DNA from: Astragalus membranaceus
Lineage: Eukaryota > Streptophyta > Magnoliopsida > Fabales > Fabaceae
Reading direction: 5' to 3'
Assembly: GCA_039519185.1 (NCBI GenBank)
Contig: CM076854.1
Coordinates: 157,290,166-157,354,165, forward strand
Length of the DNA stretch: 64,000 nt
Shown here one piece after another: positions 34,701 to 45,647 of the stretch (position 1 is its first letter; every line of letters starts with the position of its first letter). Under the pieces are notes generated by a model. That model was not told the origin of the DNA. It made no database searches and saw only the letters and a program-made list of their open reading frames with translations. The translations under genes were made by a program, and so were the position numbers.

Positions 34701-36781
34701 TGTAACACCCCTTTTCTACCCCATAATTTACACGTCATTTATCATAGTAAATCTTTTTCGCAAATATTAATTTAACTGATAGAAAAGAAATGCCACATCG
34801 TCATTAACAAAAACTCGTCAATTTTCACTCCTCAAGGTTTGTGCGACAAAAACACCCGTCATGAGAATTAAACTCCAAAAATTACATCACAGCGGGATAA
34901 AACAGTAACTCACTAATACCACTCAAACACGTCTCACATCATCAATGTAATCATTAAACAATTAATTAATTAAATAACAACTTCAACCACGCCCCCTAGG
35001 TGTCACAGTATCAGAGAGCGACTCGACAGACACCCCAATAGCTATAAAAGAAGGCAACAGGACCTTCACTCGCGGTTACCTGCAACGTTGCCACAATAGA
35101 GCAACATTCCAAGCAGAAGGGGTGAGAATTTCAACAAAACATAATTAAGCATATAGTAGAGTAATATGAGCAAACAGTCATACAACATCATCATTATCAT
35201 CAACCTCGTCGTCACCGAACGCCAACTCAAGTCATAATTTCTTACCACAAGTCATAAACATGTATGTGCATGAAAATGCAACCCACGCCTGGGTATATGC
35301 ATGATGGTACCATACTCGTCATAATTAAGCCACTAGGGCACACCGTCACTGTTTTACGTCAATAAGAGGCCGAAGCCTATTCGTCATAATATGCACATGC
35401 TATGAGACACTATGGACACATGTGCAATCACCAAATCACTCACCTGGAGTACTCGTCATCGTCGTCATAAAACACTCATAGAGTGTACTCGTCATAACCA
35501 TCACAATGATACCACAACCTCATCATAAACATCACATTCAAAATTGGAGTAACAACACCTTTAAATTTTAAGTAACAACACCTCTCAATTTTAAGTAACA
35601 ACACATTAAAAATTTGGGGGACAACATATTTAAAATTTGAGTAACAACATATTTAAATTTTGGAAAACATCTCATTTTCATGCTTAGGAAACATCACATT
35701 TAAATTAAAAAAAAACATCATCTCTTCAAAGTGGAAAACATCACATTTTAAATTGCCAGAACAGTAATAAAACAGAGGCTGCGCGCGGCGCGCGACTTAC
35801 GCGCGAATGGCGCGCGGAATGGTAGAAATTTTCAGAGACTTCGCGCGTGGCGCGCGACTGGCGCGCGGAATGGCAGAATGCCAGTGTGTCTTGCGCGTGG
35901 CACGTGACTGGCGCGCGAATGAGGCGCAAGTTGGCAGAATGCTCTGTGACTAAGGTGCATCCTTTTCAAAGTGGAGCCAACGGGACAACTTCAAAACGAC
36001 ACGTGCAAAAATAAAACCACTCGAGCCAAAATGTTTAAAATTGAATTTGGGCACGCGAACGCAAAAGATGGCACGGTAAAATATGCCCAGAATTCGAAGT
36101 TTCACCCAAAACACGCCACATGTGCACACAATGGCCATTTCATCGAATAGTTTACATGCAGCAGAATTTTTTACACGAAAATCAGCATGATCACATCATA
36201 GTTCCTTCTCAACCGTCATCAAACATCAAAAAACACGAAATTACACATAACCACATCAACAATTCATCAAAACAACATCACAATTAATCCAATCCTTCAT
36301 CAATCTTACACATATACATCTCAAATTCGCAACAACATCAAACCCCACAAAACCCACCACATACCCAATTATATTAAATTGAAATGCTCACCCTTACCTC
36401 TTAAACGTACGCTCCGTGGAAGATGATTGAAGGCACCACGAGTAACCACAGCAACACAACGAGCCAAAGCCTTGAGAATTGCGAAACCCTTCTTCTCCCT
36501 CCCTCTCTTCTCTTCGCGCGCCTCTCTCACTTCTCACCCTCTCTCAATTTCGATTTCTCTCAAGGGAAAATGAGAGTGAGGGTTTCGCATACCCTTGGGG
36601 TTTAAGCTGTGGGCCTTTCACGCGTTGGGCTCACAGCTACACTCCCGCTATTACTCGATCCCACTCCTACACAAAACATGATATTTTCCTCTTAATTTAA
36701 TTAAATCACGCTTCAACTAAAATTAATAATTCAACTAATCAAATTAATTAAATTATTTAAATTATTTTTCCGGGTGTTACA
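34701..36781 (-). repeat. Tekay 5' LTR (right)
   Basis: 2,081 bp, near-identical to 26608-28700. The GC-rich tandem block is at 35768-35943. Confidence 0.95.
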
Positions 36782-39311
36782 ATATACCTCAGCCACATCA
36801 TAACAATCATCAAACGTCTCATTCAAGCAATATATCTGAATCATTGAATTTCGAAGACAATTGATTCCATGACTTGTGCTAAAATCAGAACGATCATTAA
36901 GTCTAGCACATACTTACTCTATTGACATTTAACAATAGAATACCTGAATCGAAAATTCTCACCTTGTGAAAACAAAACCCTAAGAATACGCCATGACATG
37001 ATATTTTCGACATTATACGGCATGAACATAACTTAATTGAACTTATAGTTCTTTGACTTAACATGACTTGTGTGTACTCACTTGTACTAACTATAGCTCA
37101 AGACAAAACAATATAATTATCTCGCTTTTACTTGTCGAGTCGACTTGAGTCAAACTGACTACCTCTAATCTTCCCAAATAAGGGTTGACAACTCGGACTC
37201 GACCACCGTAGTGAATACTAGGTTAGATATCGAGGCTTGAGGACTATTACTCGAACAATGACTAATATTTCCATCTTTCTTTATCAGTCAGCGCACTAGC
37301 GCACTTTCCCTAAATTCCTTTCTTGCGACTAGCAAAGTTTGTTACACCGCCTTTTGGTTCACTTGGAGATACCCCTAGCGTTTTGGGTTAGATTCGGAAA
37401 CAATCACTGTTCGCGACCGACTCGTAAGTGGGTAGGGTTTCTATAAAGATTTTGTTTGAAACTATTTGAACGTAAAACAATGTTTCCACATACCCGTAGA
37501 AGTCAGCTTCGTCAACTAAACCCGAAATACTAGTAAGGGTGTCTCCCTTCTTCATAAATTGGTCTTGGGTACTCAACCGCAAAACACAGTAATCCTATTC
37601 TGATATACGGCGTCTTGGAAATCTACTAGCCATACAGCTTTTCAAAAACCGACTATCCTCTTTGGATCTCCAATACTTAGATATTAAGGTATGAGAAGTT
37701 CTAAACAATAGCGATCTCCCTGGCGAGGCCTGACTGTTTCCTCTAAAAGAAAAGAGGCTTACTAGAACTTAAAGACTTCACCTTACTCATAAGGAGTCGT
37801 TGAGTAATCCAGGTGTAAATGGCTTCCTTTGGATTGCATACGGAATTAGAATAATCGTAGTATCAAAGAAACGCAAAAATCGAAGGATTCTTTTAAGGAA
37901 TCAAACGGACGCACGATTAGTGTATCTTGAGTTGATTCGGAAAATGAATTCCAACTATTTCGAACATTCCTTTGGTCCTCCGTCTTTCAAAATTCCATAA
38001 ACAATACAACGAAATTATTACAACTATCATAATCAACCCAATTCGGAACTCATCCTACCTAGAGAGCAAACATCCATCATCTAGGTAAACTGAACTTTTC
38101 CTTTGACAACATTTAGCGGAATGCCTAATGGTATAGGGTTTTCATAGACTTTAACAATTTCTGAAAGGCTATAACTACTGATAACCATTTCCGAGAGATA
38201 GTCCTTTTTAGGACTACAAAGAATATTATCCTAACCGATGTCTAAGAAGTTAGTCTGAATGGTTTGGGAATTCTCTTCCCATTTCCCATGCTACTTAAGG
38301 GTTTACTTTCCATGAACACTTTAGGGTTTAACGGTTTAGGTCGGAAAAGAGTATTCCTCAGAATCAATCATTAGCGACACCTTCTGAACTCTACTCAGAC
38401 GTGTAGACATTTTCGTTAGCTTTCCAACACATCTCGAAACATAAAAATCGGGGTTCCGGATCAGAAGTTACAAGTAAAACAAGTCGGAAGACTATAGAGA
38501 ATATCTCATAGACCAAGACCGGCATACTCCTAATCGAAGGATAGCTATAAGGTTACTTCTATCGACATCATGTACTAGCCCTTTCTTGGAAGGAACGGAT
38601 TCATAAATCTTGGGTGGTTCCACTTGCCAATATTAATTGCTGATGCAATTATGGTTCACTAAACCGACTTCATGACATTTTAAAAGGTTGCTCTTAAGAA
38701 AAGGTATCTGACCTAGACATGAGACTATCCGAAGGATTTCTCTAAACTGTGACTTGAGTTGGGGTTAACCTGAGTTACAAGGTAAGGTAACTACTAGACG
38801 TTATCTCGGGAACCGAGAAACTTGGTTAAACATGAATTGGAGTTTAACGGCGTCAGTTACTCCTAAACGGATCTCCGATCACCAATACTCTTTCTACCTG
38901 AAGACTTTATTCGATTGCAATTTTCTGGATGGCCTATAGAGTTTTACGCGACGACATAACGATTGCTTCGGCTCCAAGGTTTGAACAGTCGCCCACAGGT
39001 TCCTCGAACAATCACGGATGCCCATCTATTGTTCCGGGATGTCATCTGTAGCCCTCTGCTTCTGCTACGCACTCTGATGAAACGAGAAGGCTAGAAATCC
39101 TATGGTTCAGGGTTTCAGACATTTTCGGGGCTGAGGCAACCAATTGTCATCATTCTCAGTAACTCACATGAAACATTGAGCGGATCCTGACTCAACACTT
39201 CACATAATATACTGAAAGGTTCTGACAGTCAATCGTCTAAGTCCCTAGCTGGCTAGGGATGTTACAAAGCTGGCTATTATACACTCACATGAAACTAGGG
39301 ATGTTACAAAG
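36782..39311 (-). mobile_element. Remnant of older LTR element(s), right of Tekay insertion
   Basis: Non-coding, moderately GC, no readable polyprotein. Its right end carries CTAGGGATGTTACA twice (about 39253-39266 and 39298-39311), which reversed reads TGTAACATCCC, an LTR-type start like that of the 22870-26015 LTR. The 28-base sequence around it (continuing AAGCTGGCTATTAT) forms a 45-bp tandem duplication. I could not align the interior with 22870-26015, so it may be a separate element rather than the missing half. Confidence 0.45.
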
Positions 39312-40165
39312 CTGGCTATTATTTTTAAATTTAATTTATAATTTAATTTATACGCACCAACATTGTATAATTTTTATACACTATCAACAAATCACAAATT
39401 ATTAATAAAAAAAAAACAAATCACAAATTGTCATGTTATTAAAAATACCAACTCTTATTTTAATTATCCTATAAGTCAATCAAACCATGATTTGTGATTG
39501 GTCATTGGGGTAGAGAAATTTTACAGCAACAATGCACAACAATTAAGGGTCTCAAAAATTCTTTGGTAATTGCAAAATATAGTATAATACATAATACATA
39601 TTATACATTTAAGGGCCTGATTTTAAAATTTGCTTTCGGCCTCATTATGCGTTGGGTCGGCTTTGTGTTCTTGTGGTATATGAGTCAAATCTTTACCAAC
39701 TAGACGAATCTTCATTAGTAGGAAATTAACTAATTAAAACTATATGCAATTTTATTTATTACTTTCTAAGAAAAACTAAATCATTATCATATAACAAAAT
39801 AAAAATGAGATTATCATATTATGCATATGATTTTAGTTCAAGTTTTCGTCAAAAATGATTTTAATTTTAAATTAAGAAGTTTAATAATTTATTTCTATTT
39901 TCTCAAAAATATCATACATCATAAAACTATATATAACGTCAGATTAGGATGACTTAATTCAAACTTAAAAAAAATATCAAGTGCATATTTTATTTTGAAA
40001 AACGCCAAGTGCATATTTAGAAATAACTTAATAATGAAAGTAATATATTACATTTTAAATTATCCGAAGACAAAGTGGAAGGAAAGAATACCACATAAAA
40101 GAAGCTGAAGACAAAAAACATTTTCGAGAGAAGCTAATTTGAATACGTCTAAATTCTAAAACCAA
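39312..40165. other. AT-rich intergenic DNA
   Basis: No gene or transposon end recognised. A short open frame at 39494-39703 has no known product. Confidence 0.4.
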
Positions 40166-41476
40166 CTAGCAGTAAACCCTACGCACGGGTGTTGTCGTTT
40201 TATTTTTATGTATGAACTCAGTCAAAATTTAATCAGTCCGAACATTGCCACGTGAAAATTTTGACAAATTTAAAATAGGCAAACTTAATTAGTCTGAACA
40301 TTACCCTGTGTAAAAAAACAAAATATTAAAATTTTATCAAAGTTTTGATAATTTTTAAAATAGTAAAAAGGAAAAATGAATGAGACATGTAGATGAAATT
40401 AAAGTAGATATATCGTGAAAAATAAAGAAATGAGAGAGTTAGCGGAAGATAGAGGAGAAGATAGTAAAAAAATTTGAAAAAGTGTGTGAGATGAAAAAGT
40501 TTGAAAAAGTGAAATTACCTTAATAAACTCCAATTGCTAAGTTGGGAAAATGATAAATTTGGTACTTTGGTAGTGGGTAATGTATGAACTCAGACAAAAT
40601 TTAATTAGTCAGAAGATGATCCTGTGAAAATCAAGACAATTTTAAAGTTGACAGATTTAATTAGCCTAAATATTACCCCGTGTAAATAGACGGATATTAA
40701 AATTTTGTCAAAATTTGAATTTTTTTAAAATAGTGAAAAATGAATGTGACATATAGATGAAATTTAAGTAGATATATTGTGAAAATAGAGAAATGGGAGA
40801 ATTAGAGGAACAAAGAGGAGAAGAGGGTGAAAAAATTATGAGAGAGAGTGAAAAGTGAAGAAGTGTGAAAAAGTGAAAATACTTAAATATACTCTAATTA
40901 TTTAGTTGGGAAAACATTCGATTGATATTTTGGTACTAGGTAAATGGTAAGTTTGAAAAAGTGTGTGAGAGTAAAAAAGTTTGAAAAAGTGAAAAAATAA
41001 AATTACTTAAATATACTCCAATTGCTTAGTTGGAAAAATGATAAGATTGATATTTTGGTATTGGGCAATGTATGAACTCAGACAAAATTTAATTAGTCTG
41101 AACTTTATCCCATGAAAATCAAGACAATTTTAAAGTTTACAGATTTAATTAGCCTAAAACAAATATTAAAATTTTGTCAAAATTTGAAAATTTTAAAATA
41201 GTAAAAAGGAAAAATGAATGTGACATGTAGATTAAATTAAAGTAGGTATATTGTGAAAAATAGAGAAATAGGAGAATTAGAGGAAGAAAGAAGGAGAAGA
41301 GAGTGAAAAAGTGTGTGTGAGAGAGTGAAAAAATATGAAAAATGGAGAAATGAGAGAATTGGAAGAAGAAAGAGGAGAAGAGAGTAAAAAGTGTGAGGGA
41401 GAGTGAAAAAGTGTGTGAGAGAGTGAAACGGATAAGATTGGTATTTTGATAGTGTGTAAATGATATAGATAGTAGA
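40166..41476 (-). mobile_element. Putative Helitron with three internal tandem units
   Basis: On the minus strand it would begin TCTACTATCTATAT (plus end 41476) and end CTAG at 40166-40169, flanked by A and T as Helitrons require. A CCCGTGCGTAGGG stem near the 3' end resembles, but is weaker than, the hairpin of the units at 19758. The body is three imperfect direct repeats, about 40208-40578, 40579-41067 and 41068-41470. Each begins TGTATGAACTCAG and contains ATATTAAAATTTTG and GAAATGAGAGAATTAG-like blocks. No coding capacity. Confidence 0.55.
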
Positions 41477-41577
41477 TAAATGGTACACAAGAACATGCAA
41501 CCCACTCTGTCCAGAATCAAGTCGAAGATTCAATTGTATTTATATGCTGACAAGTCACAACGTAAAAGAGAGAACGT

Positions 41578-41582
41578 GCGGG

Positions 41583-41625
<43 letters not shown>

Positions 41626-41650
41626 GCGTGTTCGATCCACGCTCACCGCA
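41578..41650 (+). tRNA. trnF-GAA: tRNA-Phe (GAA)
   Basis: A 73-nt sequence that folds as a nuclear tRNA-Phe. Acceptor stem GCGGGGA pairs with TCACCGC, with one G-A mismatch that I recall as normal for the plant gene. The A box is TAGCTCAGTTGGG and the B box is TGTTCGATCC. Anticodon GAA is at 41611-41613 in the loop ACTGAAGAT. There is no intron and no encoded CCA. A pol III terminator T run follows from 41652. An upstream CAA (41559-41561 region) fits the usual plant tRNA start signal. It lies 324 bases from the UGT copy 2 stop. Confidence 0.96.
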
Positions 41651-41651
41651 T

Positions 41652-41662
41652 TTTGTTTTTAA
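41652..41662 (+). terminator. Pol III terminator of tRNA-Phe
   Basis: TTTTGTTTTT directly after the tRNA 3' end. Confidence 0.8.
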
Positions 41663-41973
41663 TTTTAAATCTAATGGGTTATAGTTAACGCTGGTAGTAG
41701 CTACGTAGGCTGAATTTGTTGATTTACAATTACAATTTCATGATAAAACAAACATACAAAACAAGGAACAGCTGGTGAATGGGAAATTGTTTTTTTCCTT
41801 ACATATTCATAAGCAAATTAAGTGAAGTCAAAATCCAAAGCATGATTCTGACAAGAAATCATTCTATCTTCTATAACAGAAATACAACAACAGATAAGAA
41901 GCAAAATAAAAAAAAATGACATCAGAAGGATAAAATCAATCATATAACATGTAGATGAAATAGAATCTCTTCA

Positions 41974-43449
41974 TCATGAATCAACTTTACTACTTGCTTG
42001 TTGCATGACATCTTCAATAAGTAATTCAATATTAAGATAAGAAGACCCTCCTTTTTCAACTGCTTTCTTTGCCATTTCACTAAGTTCACTTACCCTTTCT
42101 CTTCTCTCTTTACTTTCTTCTCCTTCAATATCCATCACATTACATATTGCTTTCTTAATAACTTCCTTCTTAACCATCACACCTAACTTCTCTTCCTCTC
42201 CCCATTTCAATTGAATCTCTACACCAAGACTAACTCCAATCCTCAAAACTTGAGTAACAAGTTTCTCATTCAAAAATTGATCAGCAAATAATGGCCAAGT
42301 TACCATTGGTAAACCAGCACTTATACTTTCAAGTGTTGAATTCCAACCACAATGTGTTAAAAATCCACCAATAGAAGAATGTGATAATATCACTACTTGT
42401 GGAGCCCAACCTCTAATTATTAAACCTCTTTCTTTGTTCCTCTCTTCATATCCTTCTTCAATTATCCACTTTTCTAACTCTTGTGACTTTTCACCTTCCC
42501 TAATAACCCATATAAATGGTTTCTTTGTCTCTTCTAATGCCAAAGCTAGCTCCATAAGTTGTGAAGGAATTAAATTACATAAACTTCCAAGACAAACATA
42601 AATAACAGATTTTGGTCCATGTAAATCTAACCATTTCAAACAATATTGTTCACTAATTGAAGCCATGTTACCTCTTTGAGCTTTATCCAAATCATCTTTA
42701 TTGCAAAGTGAAACTGGACCAATACACCATACCTTATCATTTCTTTCCTTTTTGTAACCCTTTACATAATCTTTCTCTAACTCTTCAAAAGTGTTTATGA
42801 TTACACCATATGATTTCATCTCAGCAACACCAATCTCCTCTCCAAATTCCTTTAGTTCATCTGTCATTGGACCAGGAATCTGCTCTTTAGTAACTTGAAT
42901 TTTATCAGGTATATCAGGTACATTGAAAAACTCAGATTCTGAAGTGATGTTTTCAAGAACCTTTGAAGTGTGTACTTTGAGTATGCAATGAAGACAGAAA
43001 CAAGAAAAACCATGAAATGAAATCCTAGGAATGTTGTGTTTTTCAGCTATTTGAGAAGTCCAAGGTATGCAAAAGTCAGAGATAATGCAAGTTGGTTTTG
43101 GTGTGAGTGTGTTGAAAACTTCTTCAGCTGGTTTGTGAAGCATTCTTATTCCATGGAAGATGTTGAACATGTCTTTTGTATTTATCATGTCAAAATTTTC
43201 ACACCCTTCTGGTAATCCAGCTTGTTTTGATGGAAAATGAAGTTGAATTAATCTGATTTGGAGACCAGAAGAAATTGCACGAGAGAGAACTGAGGTGAAA
43301 CGAGATGCATTTTTTGGTGTTGTGAATATGGTGACAATTGCACCACGTTGTGCTAAAAGTCTTGCTATGTCAACCATTGGGATGATATGGCCTTGAGCCA
43401 TTAAGGGAAATAAAATGAAGTGGGGAATATTGTTTGCTTGGAAAACCAT
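41974..43449 (-). CDS. UDP-glycosyltransferase, UGT73-like (copy 2)
   Basis: Intronless, 491 residues. The ATG at 43447-43449 has a strong context (GCCGCCATGG); an upstream in-frame TTG is not needed. Catalytic His is at about residue 21 and Asp at about 125. The PSPG box at about 348-391 is intact with the consensus Gly-Gly-Phe before LTHCGWNS, where copy 1 has Gly-Ala-Phe. Relative to copy 1 there is one extra Ile in the C-terminal MDIEGEES segment and charged changes around 200-212 (EFGEEIGVAEMK), in the variable region between the N- and C-terminal domains. The frame is complete. It faces copy 1 across 28.8 kb of transposons. Sugar and acceptor specificity are unknown; the terminal Gln of the PSPG box suggests UDP-glucose. 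Confidence 0.93.
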   Translation of the reverse strand: MVFQANNIPHFILFPLMAQGHIIPMVDIARLLAQRGAIVTIFTTPKNASRFTSVLSRAISSGLQIRLIQLHFPSKQAGLPEGCENFDMINTKDMFNIFHGIRMLHKPAEEVFNTLTPKPTCIISDFCIPWTSQIAEKHNIPRISFHGFSCFCLHCILKVHTSKVLENITSESEFFNVPDIPDKIQVTKEQIPGPMTDELKEFGEEIGVAEMKSYGVIINTFEELEKDYVKGYKKERNDKVWCIGPVSLCNKDDLDKAQRGNMASISEQYCLKWLDLHGPKSVIYVCLGSLCNLIPSQLMELALALEETKKPFIWVIREGEKSQELEKWIIEEGYEERNKERGLIIRGWAPQVVILSHSSIGGFLTHCGWNSTLESISAGLPMVTWPLFADQFLNEKLVTQVLRIGVSLGVEIQLKWGEEEKLGVMVKKEVIKKAICNVMDIEGEESKERRERVSELSEMAKKAVEKGGSSYLNIELLIEDVMQQASSKVDS

Positions 43450-43760
43450 GGCGGCTACCAATTACAATGAGGTTAATCAGTAGTATTTTGGGGATAGAAA
43501 TAGTGAAGTCTGTTTCTCCCTCCCTCTTGTTATAAAGAAGATATAAAATATGGGTTCCTAGATATAGAGTTTATATATACTATATAATATATATATAAAT
43601 ATATATTTATTCCTTTTTGTTTTATTTTTTTAAGGAGAATCCTAGGACACGTGGTCAATGTTTATTCCCAAAATTTTAAAGTTTGTTAGGTTAATGAAAC
43701 TAACATTTTATATATACTCTTTATTTCATTGATTTAGACAATGCATGTGTACTCTTTATA
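43450..43760 (-). promoter_or_regulatory. UGT copy 2 promoter region
   Basis: On the minus strand TTTATAA (complement of 43530-43536) is the likely TATA box, about 80 bases before the ATG. A CACGTG G-box at 43648-43653 within ACACGTGG (ABRE-like) directly overlaps a TTGACC W-box (complement of 43653-43658). The W-box is kept in copy 1 but the G-box is not. An extra AT-rich segment (about 43555-43605) separates these sites from the TATA box compared with copy 1. Confidence 0.6.
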
Positions 43761-43849
43761 TATTTATTTCCTTTTATTTTTAATGAATTGAGATTATGGG
43801 ATTATGGTTTCAAGATGTAATATGTGGTCGTTAGAGTTTCAAACAATTT

Positions 43850-44520
43850 TCAGTTACTAATCCAACATGAACCACTGATAAACAAATCCAACATGAACCA
43901 CTTATCAACAAGATACAAGATAGAATATGCCAAATATACATTAGTTCTGGAAGTTTTGAAATGGTGATGTAAGAGCATATGCAATGAGAATTATCTGCTG
44001 GGACGTCGCAGCAGAACTAATGTATATTTGGCTTGTGCACCACTTATCTTTGTGGCTTGTGCACCACCAATTATCTGCTGGGACGCAAACAAAAATGTAA
44101 GAGAAGTGAACGTGTCTTTACAAAGACGAAAATCAAATGAGAATATCCGGATCCATGCTGTTTACTATTTTTTTTTAATTTGAATATCCGCTACCCCCAA
44201 CAGATTAATTCCTCGAATTGAATAGGACTACAAAGGCAACAAAGTTCTCCCTCAAGAATTTTAACGTTTGTTTACTTTAATAATTCATGAACGACCACAT
44301 GTTCACTGTGTACTATCAATTAAATTAAATTAAATATTAAATATATAATAATACTCAAACAATTTTAACTACAATTTTAGTATTATTACTATTTTAACAT
44401 ATTTGGAAATCAGATACCCACTTGAAGGGAAATTAATAATTGAAGTGAGATGGATAAAAACAATAATTATTATAACGCAGAAAGGCTTCAAAAAATGAAA
44501 TTGAATTTTTATTAATCGAT
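43850..44520 (-). repeat. UGT 5'-flank segmental repeat, copy 2 (inverted)
   Basis: Reverse complement of copy 1 blocks in the same order: GATTAGTAACTGAAAAT, CGACCACATATTACATC, CTCTTACATCACCATTTC, TTCATGAATTATTAAAG, TTAAAATAGTAATAAT and CTTTCTGCGTTATAATAAT. A local duplication around TTATCTGCTGGGACG (43994 and 44070) is private to this copy. Confidence 0.72.
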
Positions 44521-44559
44521 TTTATCTAGTAACTTTTACTAATCTCTAGATACATTTAT

Positions 44560-44755
44560 TACTCTTTTTTCAAATATATACATTATAAATACTACTAATT
44601 GTTGGTACGAAAAGTTAACATTGAATTCTTCTATACACAACAGTAACTTAGTAATAGTCATATATAAATTATACATATTAATGACACTACCATCTTTTCT
44701 TAATATGCACAAAAAGTACACTAGATTCTTATATTATGGGATGGAGGGAATATAT
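44560..44755. mobile_element. Possible Stowaway-type MITE remnant
   Basis: The right end TTATATTATGGGATGGAGGG at 44732-44751 is a Stowaway-like terminus. A matching left end was not found, so the element is truncated or the left limit is wrong. Confidence 0.35.
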
Positions 44756-44775
44756 TTTTTCTTTCAAAGGAGATT

Positions 44776-45020
44776 CACTACAAGAAAATCGACGATTTCC
44801 GACGGCAAAATCCGTCGGAAACGCACTGATTTTCGTCGCAAATTAACGTTTCCGACGGACTTTCCGACGGACAAATTGCCGTCGCAAAATCGCTCGTCGG
44901 AAATCGTTTCCGACGGCTTTTTTCGTCGCAAATCATTTCCGACGGACTTTCCGACGGATTGTTTCGTCGCAAACTCTAACACATTTTCGTCGCAAAGTCG
45001 TCGCAAATCCGTCGGAAATT
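44776..45020. repeat. CACTA left terminal inverted repeat and subterminal repeats
   Basis: More than ten copies of TCCGACGG / CCGTCGGAA and CGTCGCAAA in both orientations, the likely transposase-binding array. The open frames over it are artefacts. Confidence 0.85.
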
Positions 45021-45353
45021 TTTAAAAAAAAAATAAAAAAAAATTAAATTATACATTTTATGCAGCTTAATTACAGGTTTGCATTACTCATTAGATATGT
45101 CGGATGTTATATACTTTTACTACTTTCAAGCTATCTGGATATATAAGATCAAAAGACACCCGGTGAAACTTCTAAATTCTACTTGCGTTGATGACTTCTG
45201 AAGCCCAATAATATTATTTCAAGTAGTTAACCACATAATCTATTGTTACAACGTTCTTCTTGATACCCCTAGTCACTACTTGCTAATCAAAAGGAAAACC
45301 ACCTAGGAATATATATACGAGACCATACTATATGACTAGCTAATCCCTGTAGT

Positions 45354-45647
45354 TTATGTAAACTGAAACCGCATTAGAAGCTTCACAGATTTTAATTTCT
45401 CACCCTTCTGATCGTATAGAGGGACTGCCTTGAATCCAGATCTCAGCTCAGAGATTGGCAAACATGTTTGTCCACCAAAGTCATCCTTTTCATGCTTATC
45501 ATACTCTCGAACTTCTATTCGGAGCAAAGCTAGTTCTGGAACTGTCAAAGGAAATTCAAACTCTTCGTCCCATGCGGGAAACCAATTATCTTGAATTACT
45601 TTCGTCTTCTTATTGGCTTTATCAGCTGGTACTCCAACAATGCAAAC
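45354..45647 (-). pseudogene. Captured 3' exon of phosphoinositide phospholipase C (C2 domain)
   Basis: A 294-nt exon preceded by TTTACAG (complement of 45648-45654) and ending in TAA. The 97 residues are the C-terminal C2 domain of plant PI-PLC, including NWFPAWDEEFEFPL, FGGQTCLPISELR and the terminal LLMRFQF. C2 domains bind membrane lipid with calcium (family knowledge). The catalytic X and Y domains are absent from the element. The frame is intact, so capture looks fairly recent or the piece is still transcribed. Confidence 0.88.

Larger units (their letters stand above)
26608..36781 (-). mobile_element. Tekay-type Ty3/gypsy chromovirus, 10.2 kb, TSD ATATA
   Basis: A full-length minus-strand element. 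LTRs are at 26608-28700 (2,093 bp, 3') and 34701-36781 (2,081 bp, 5'), both TGTAACACC...GTTACA. The flanks are ATATA at 26603-26607 and 36782-36786. The primer site TGGTATCAGAGC (complement of 34685-34696) matches initiator tRNA-Met. The polypurine tract AAGTAGGGGAGAGT is the complement of 28701-28714. The polyprotein order is gag, three zinc knuckles, protease, RT, RNase H, integrase and a chromodomain-like tail, which fits the Tekay lineage. About 16 LTR substitutions by eye (under 1 percent) mark a recent insertion. It is inactive: a stop, a frameshift and a solo-LTR insertion break the coding frame. Confidence 0.95.

Noticed and set aside
22870..39311. A single intact outer LTR element surrounding the Tekay insertion
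   Set aside because: The right-hand part does not align with the left LTR by eye, and no matching 5-bp duplication is present, so I list two remnants instead.
44764..45025. Arg/Lys/Ser-rich open frames
   Set aside because: They are translations of the CACTA subterminal TCCGACGG array.
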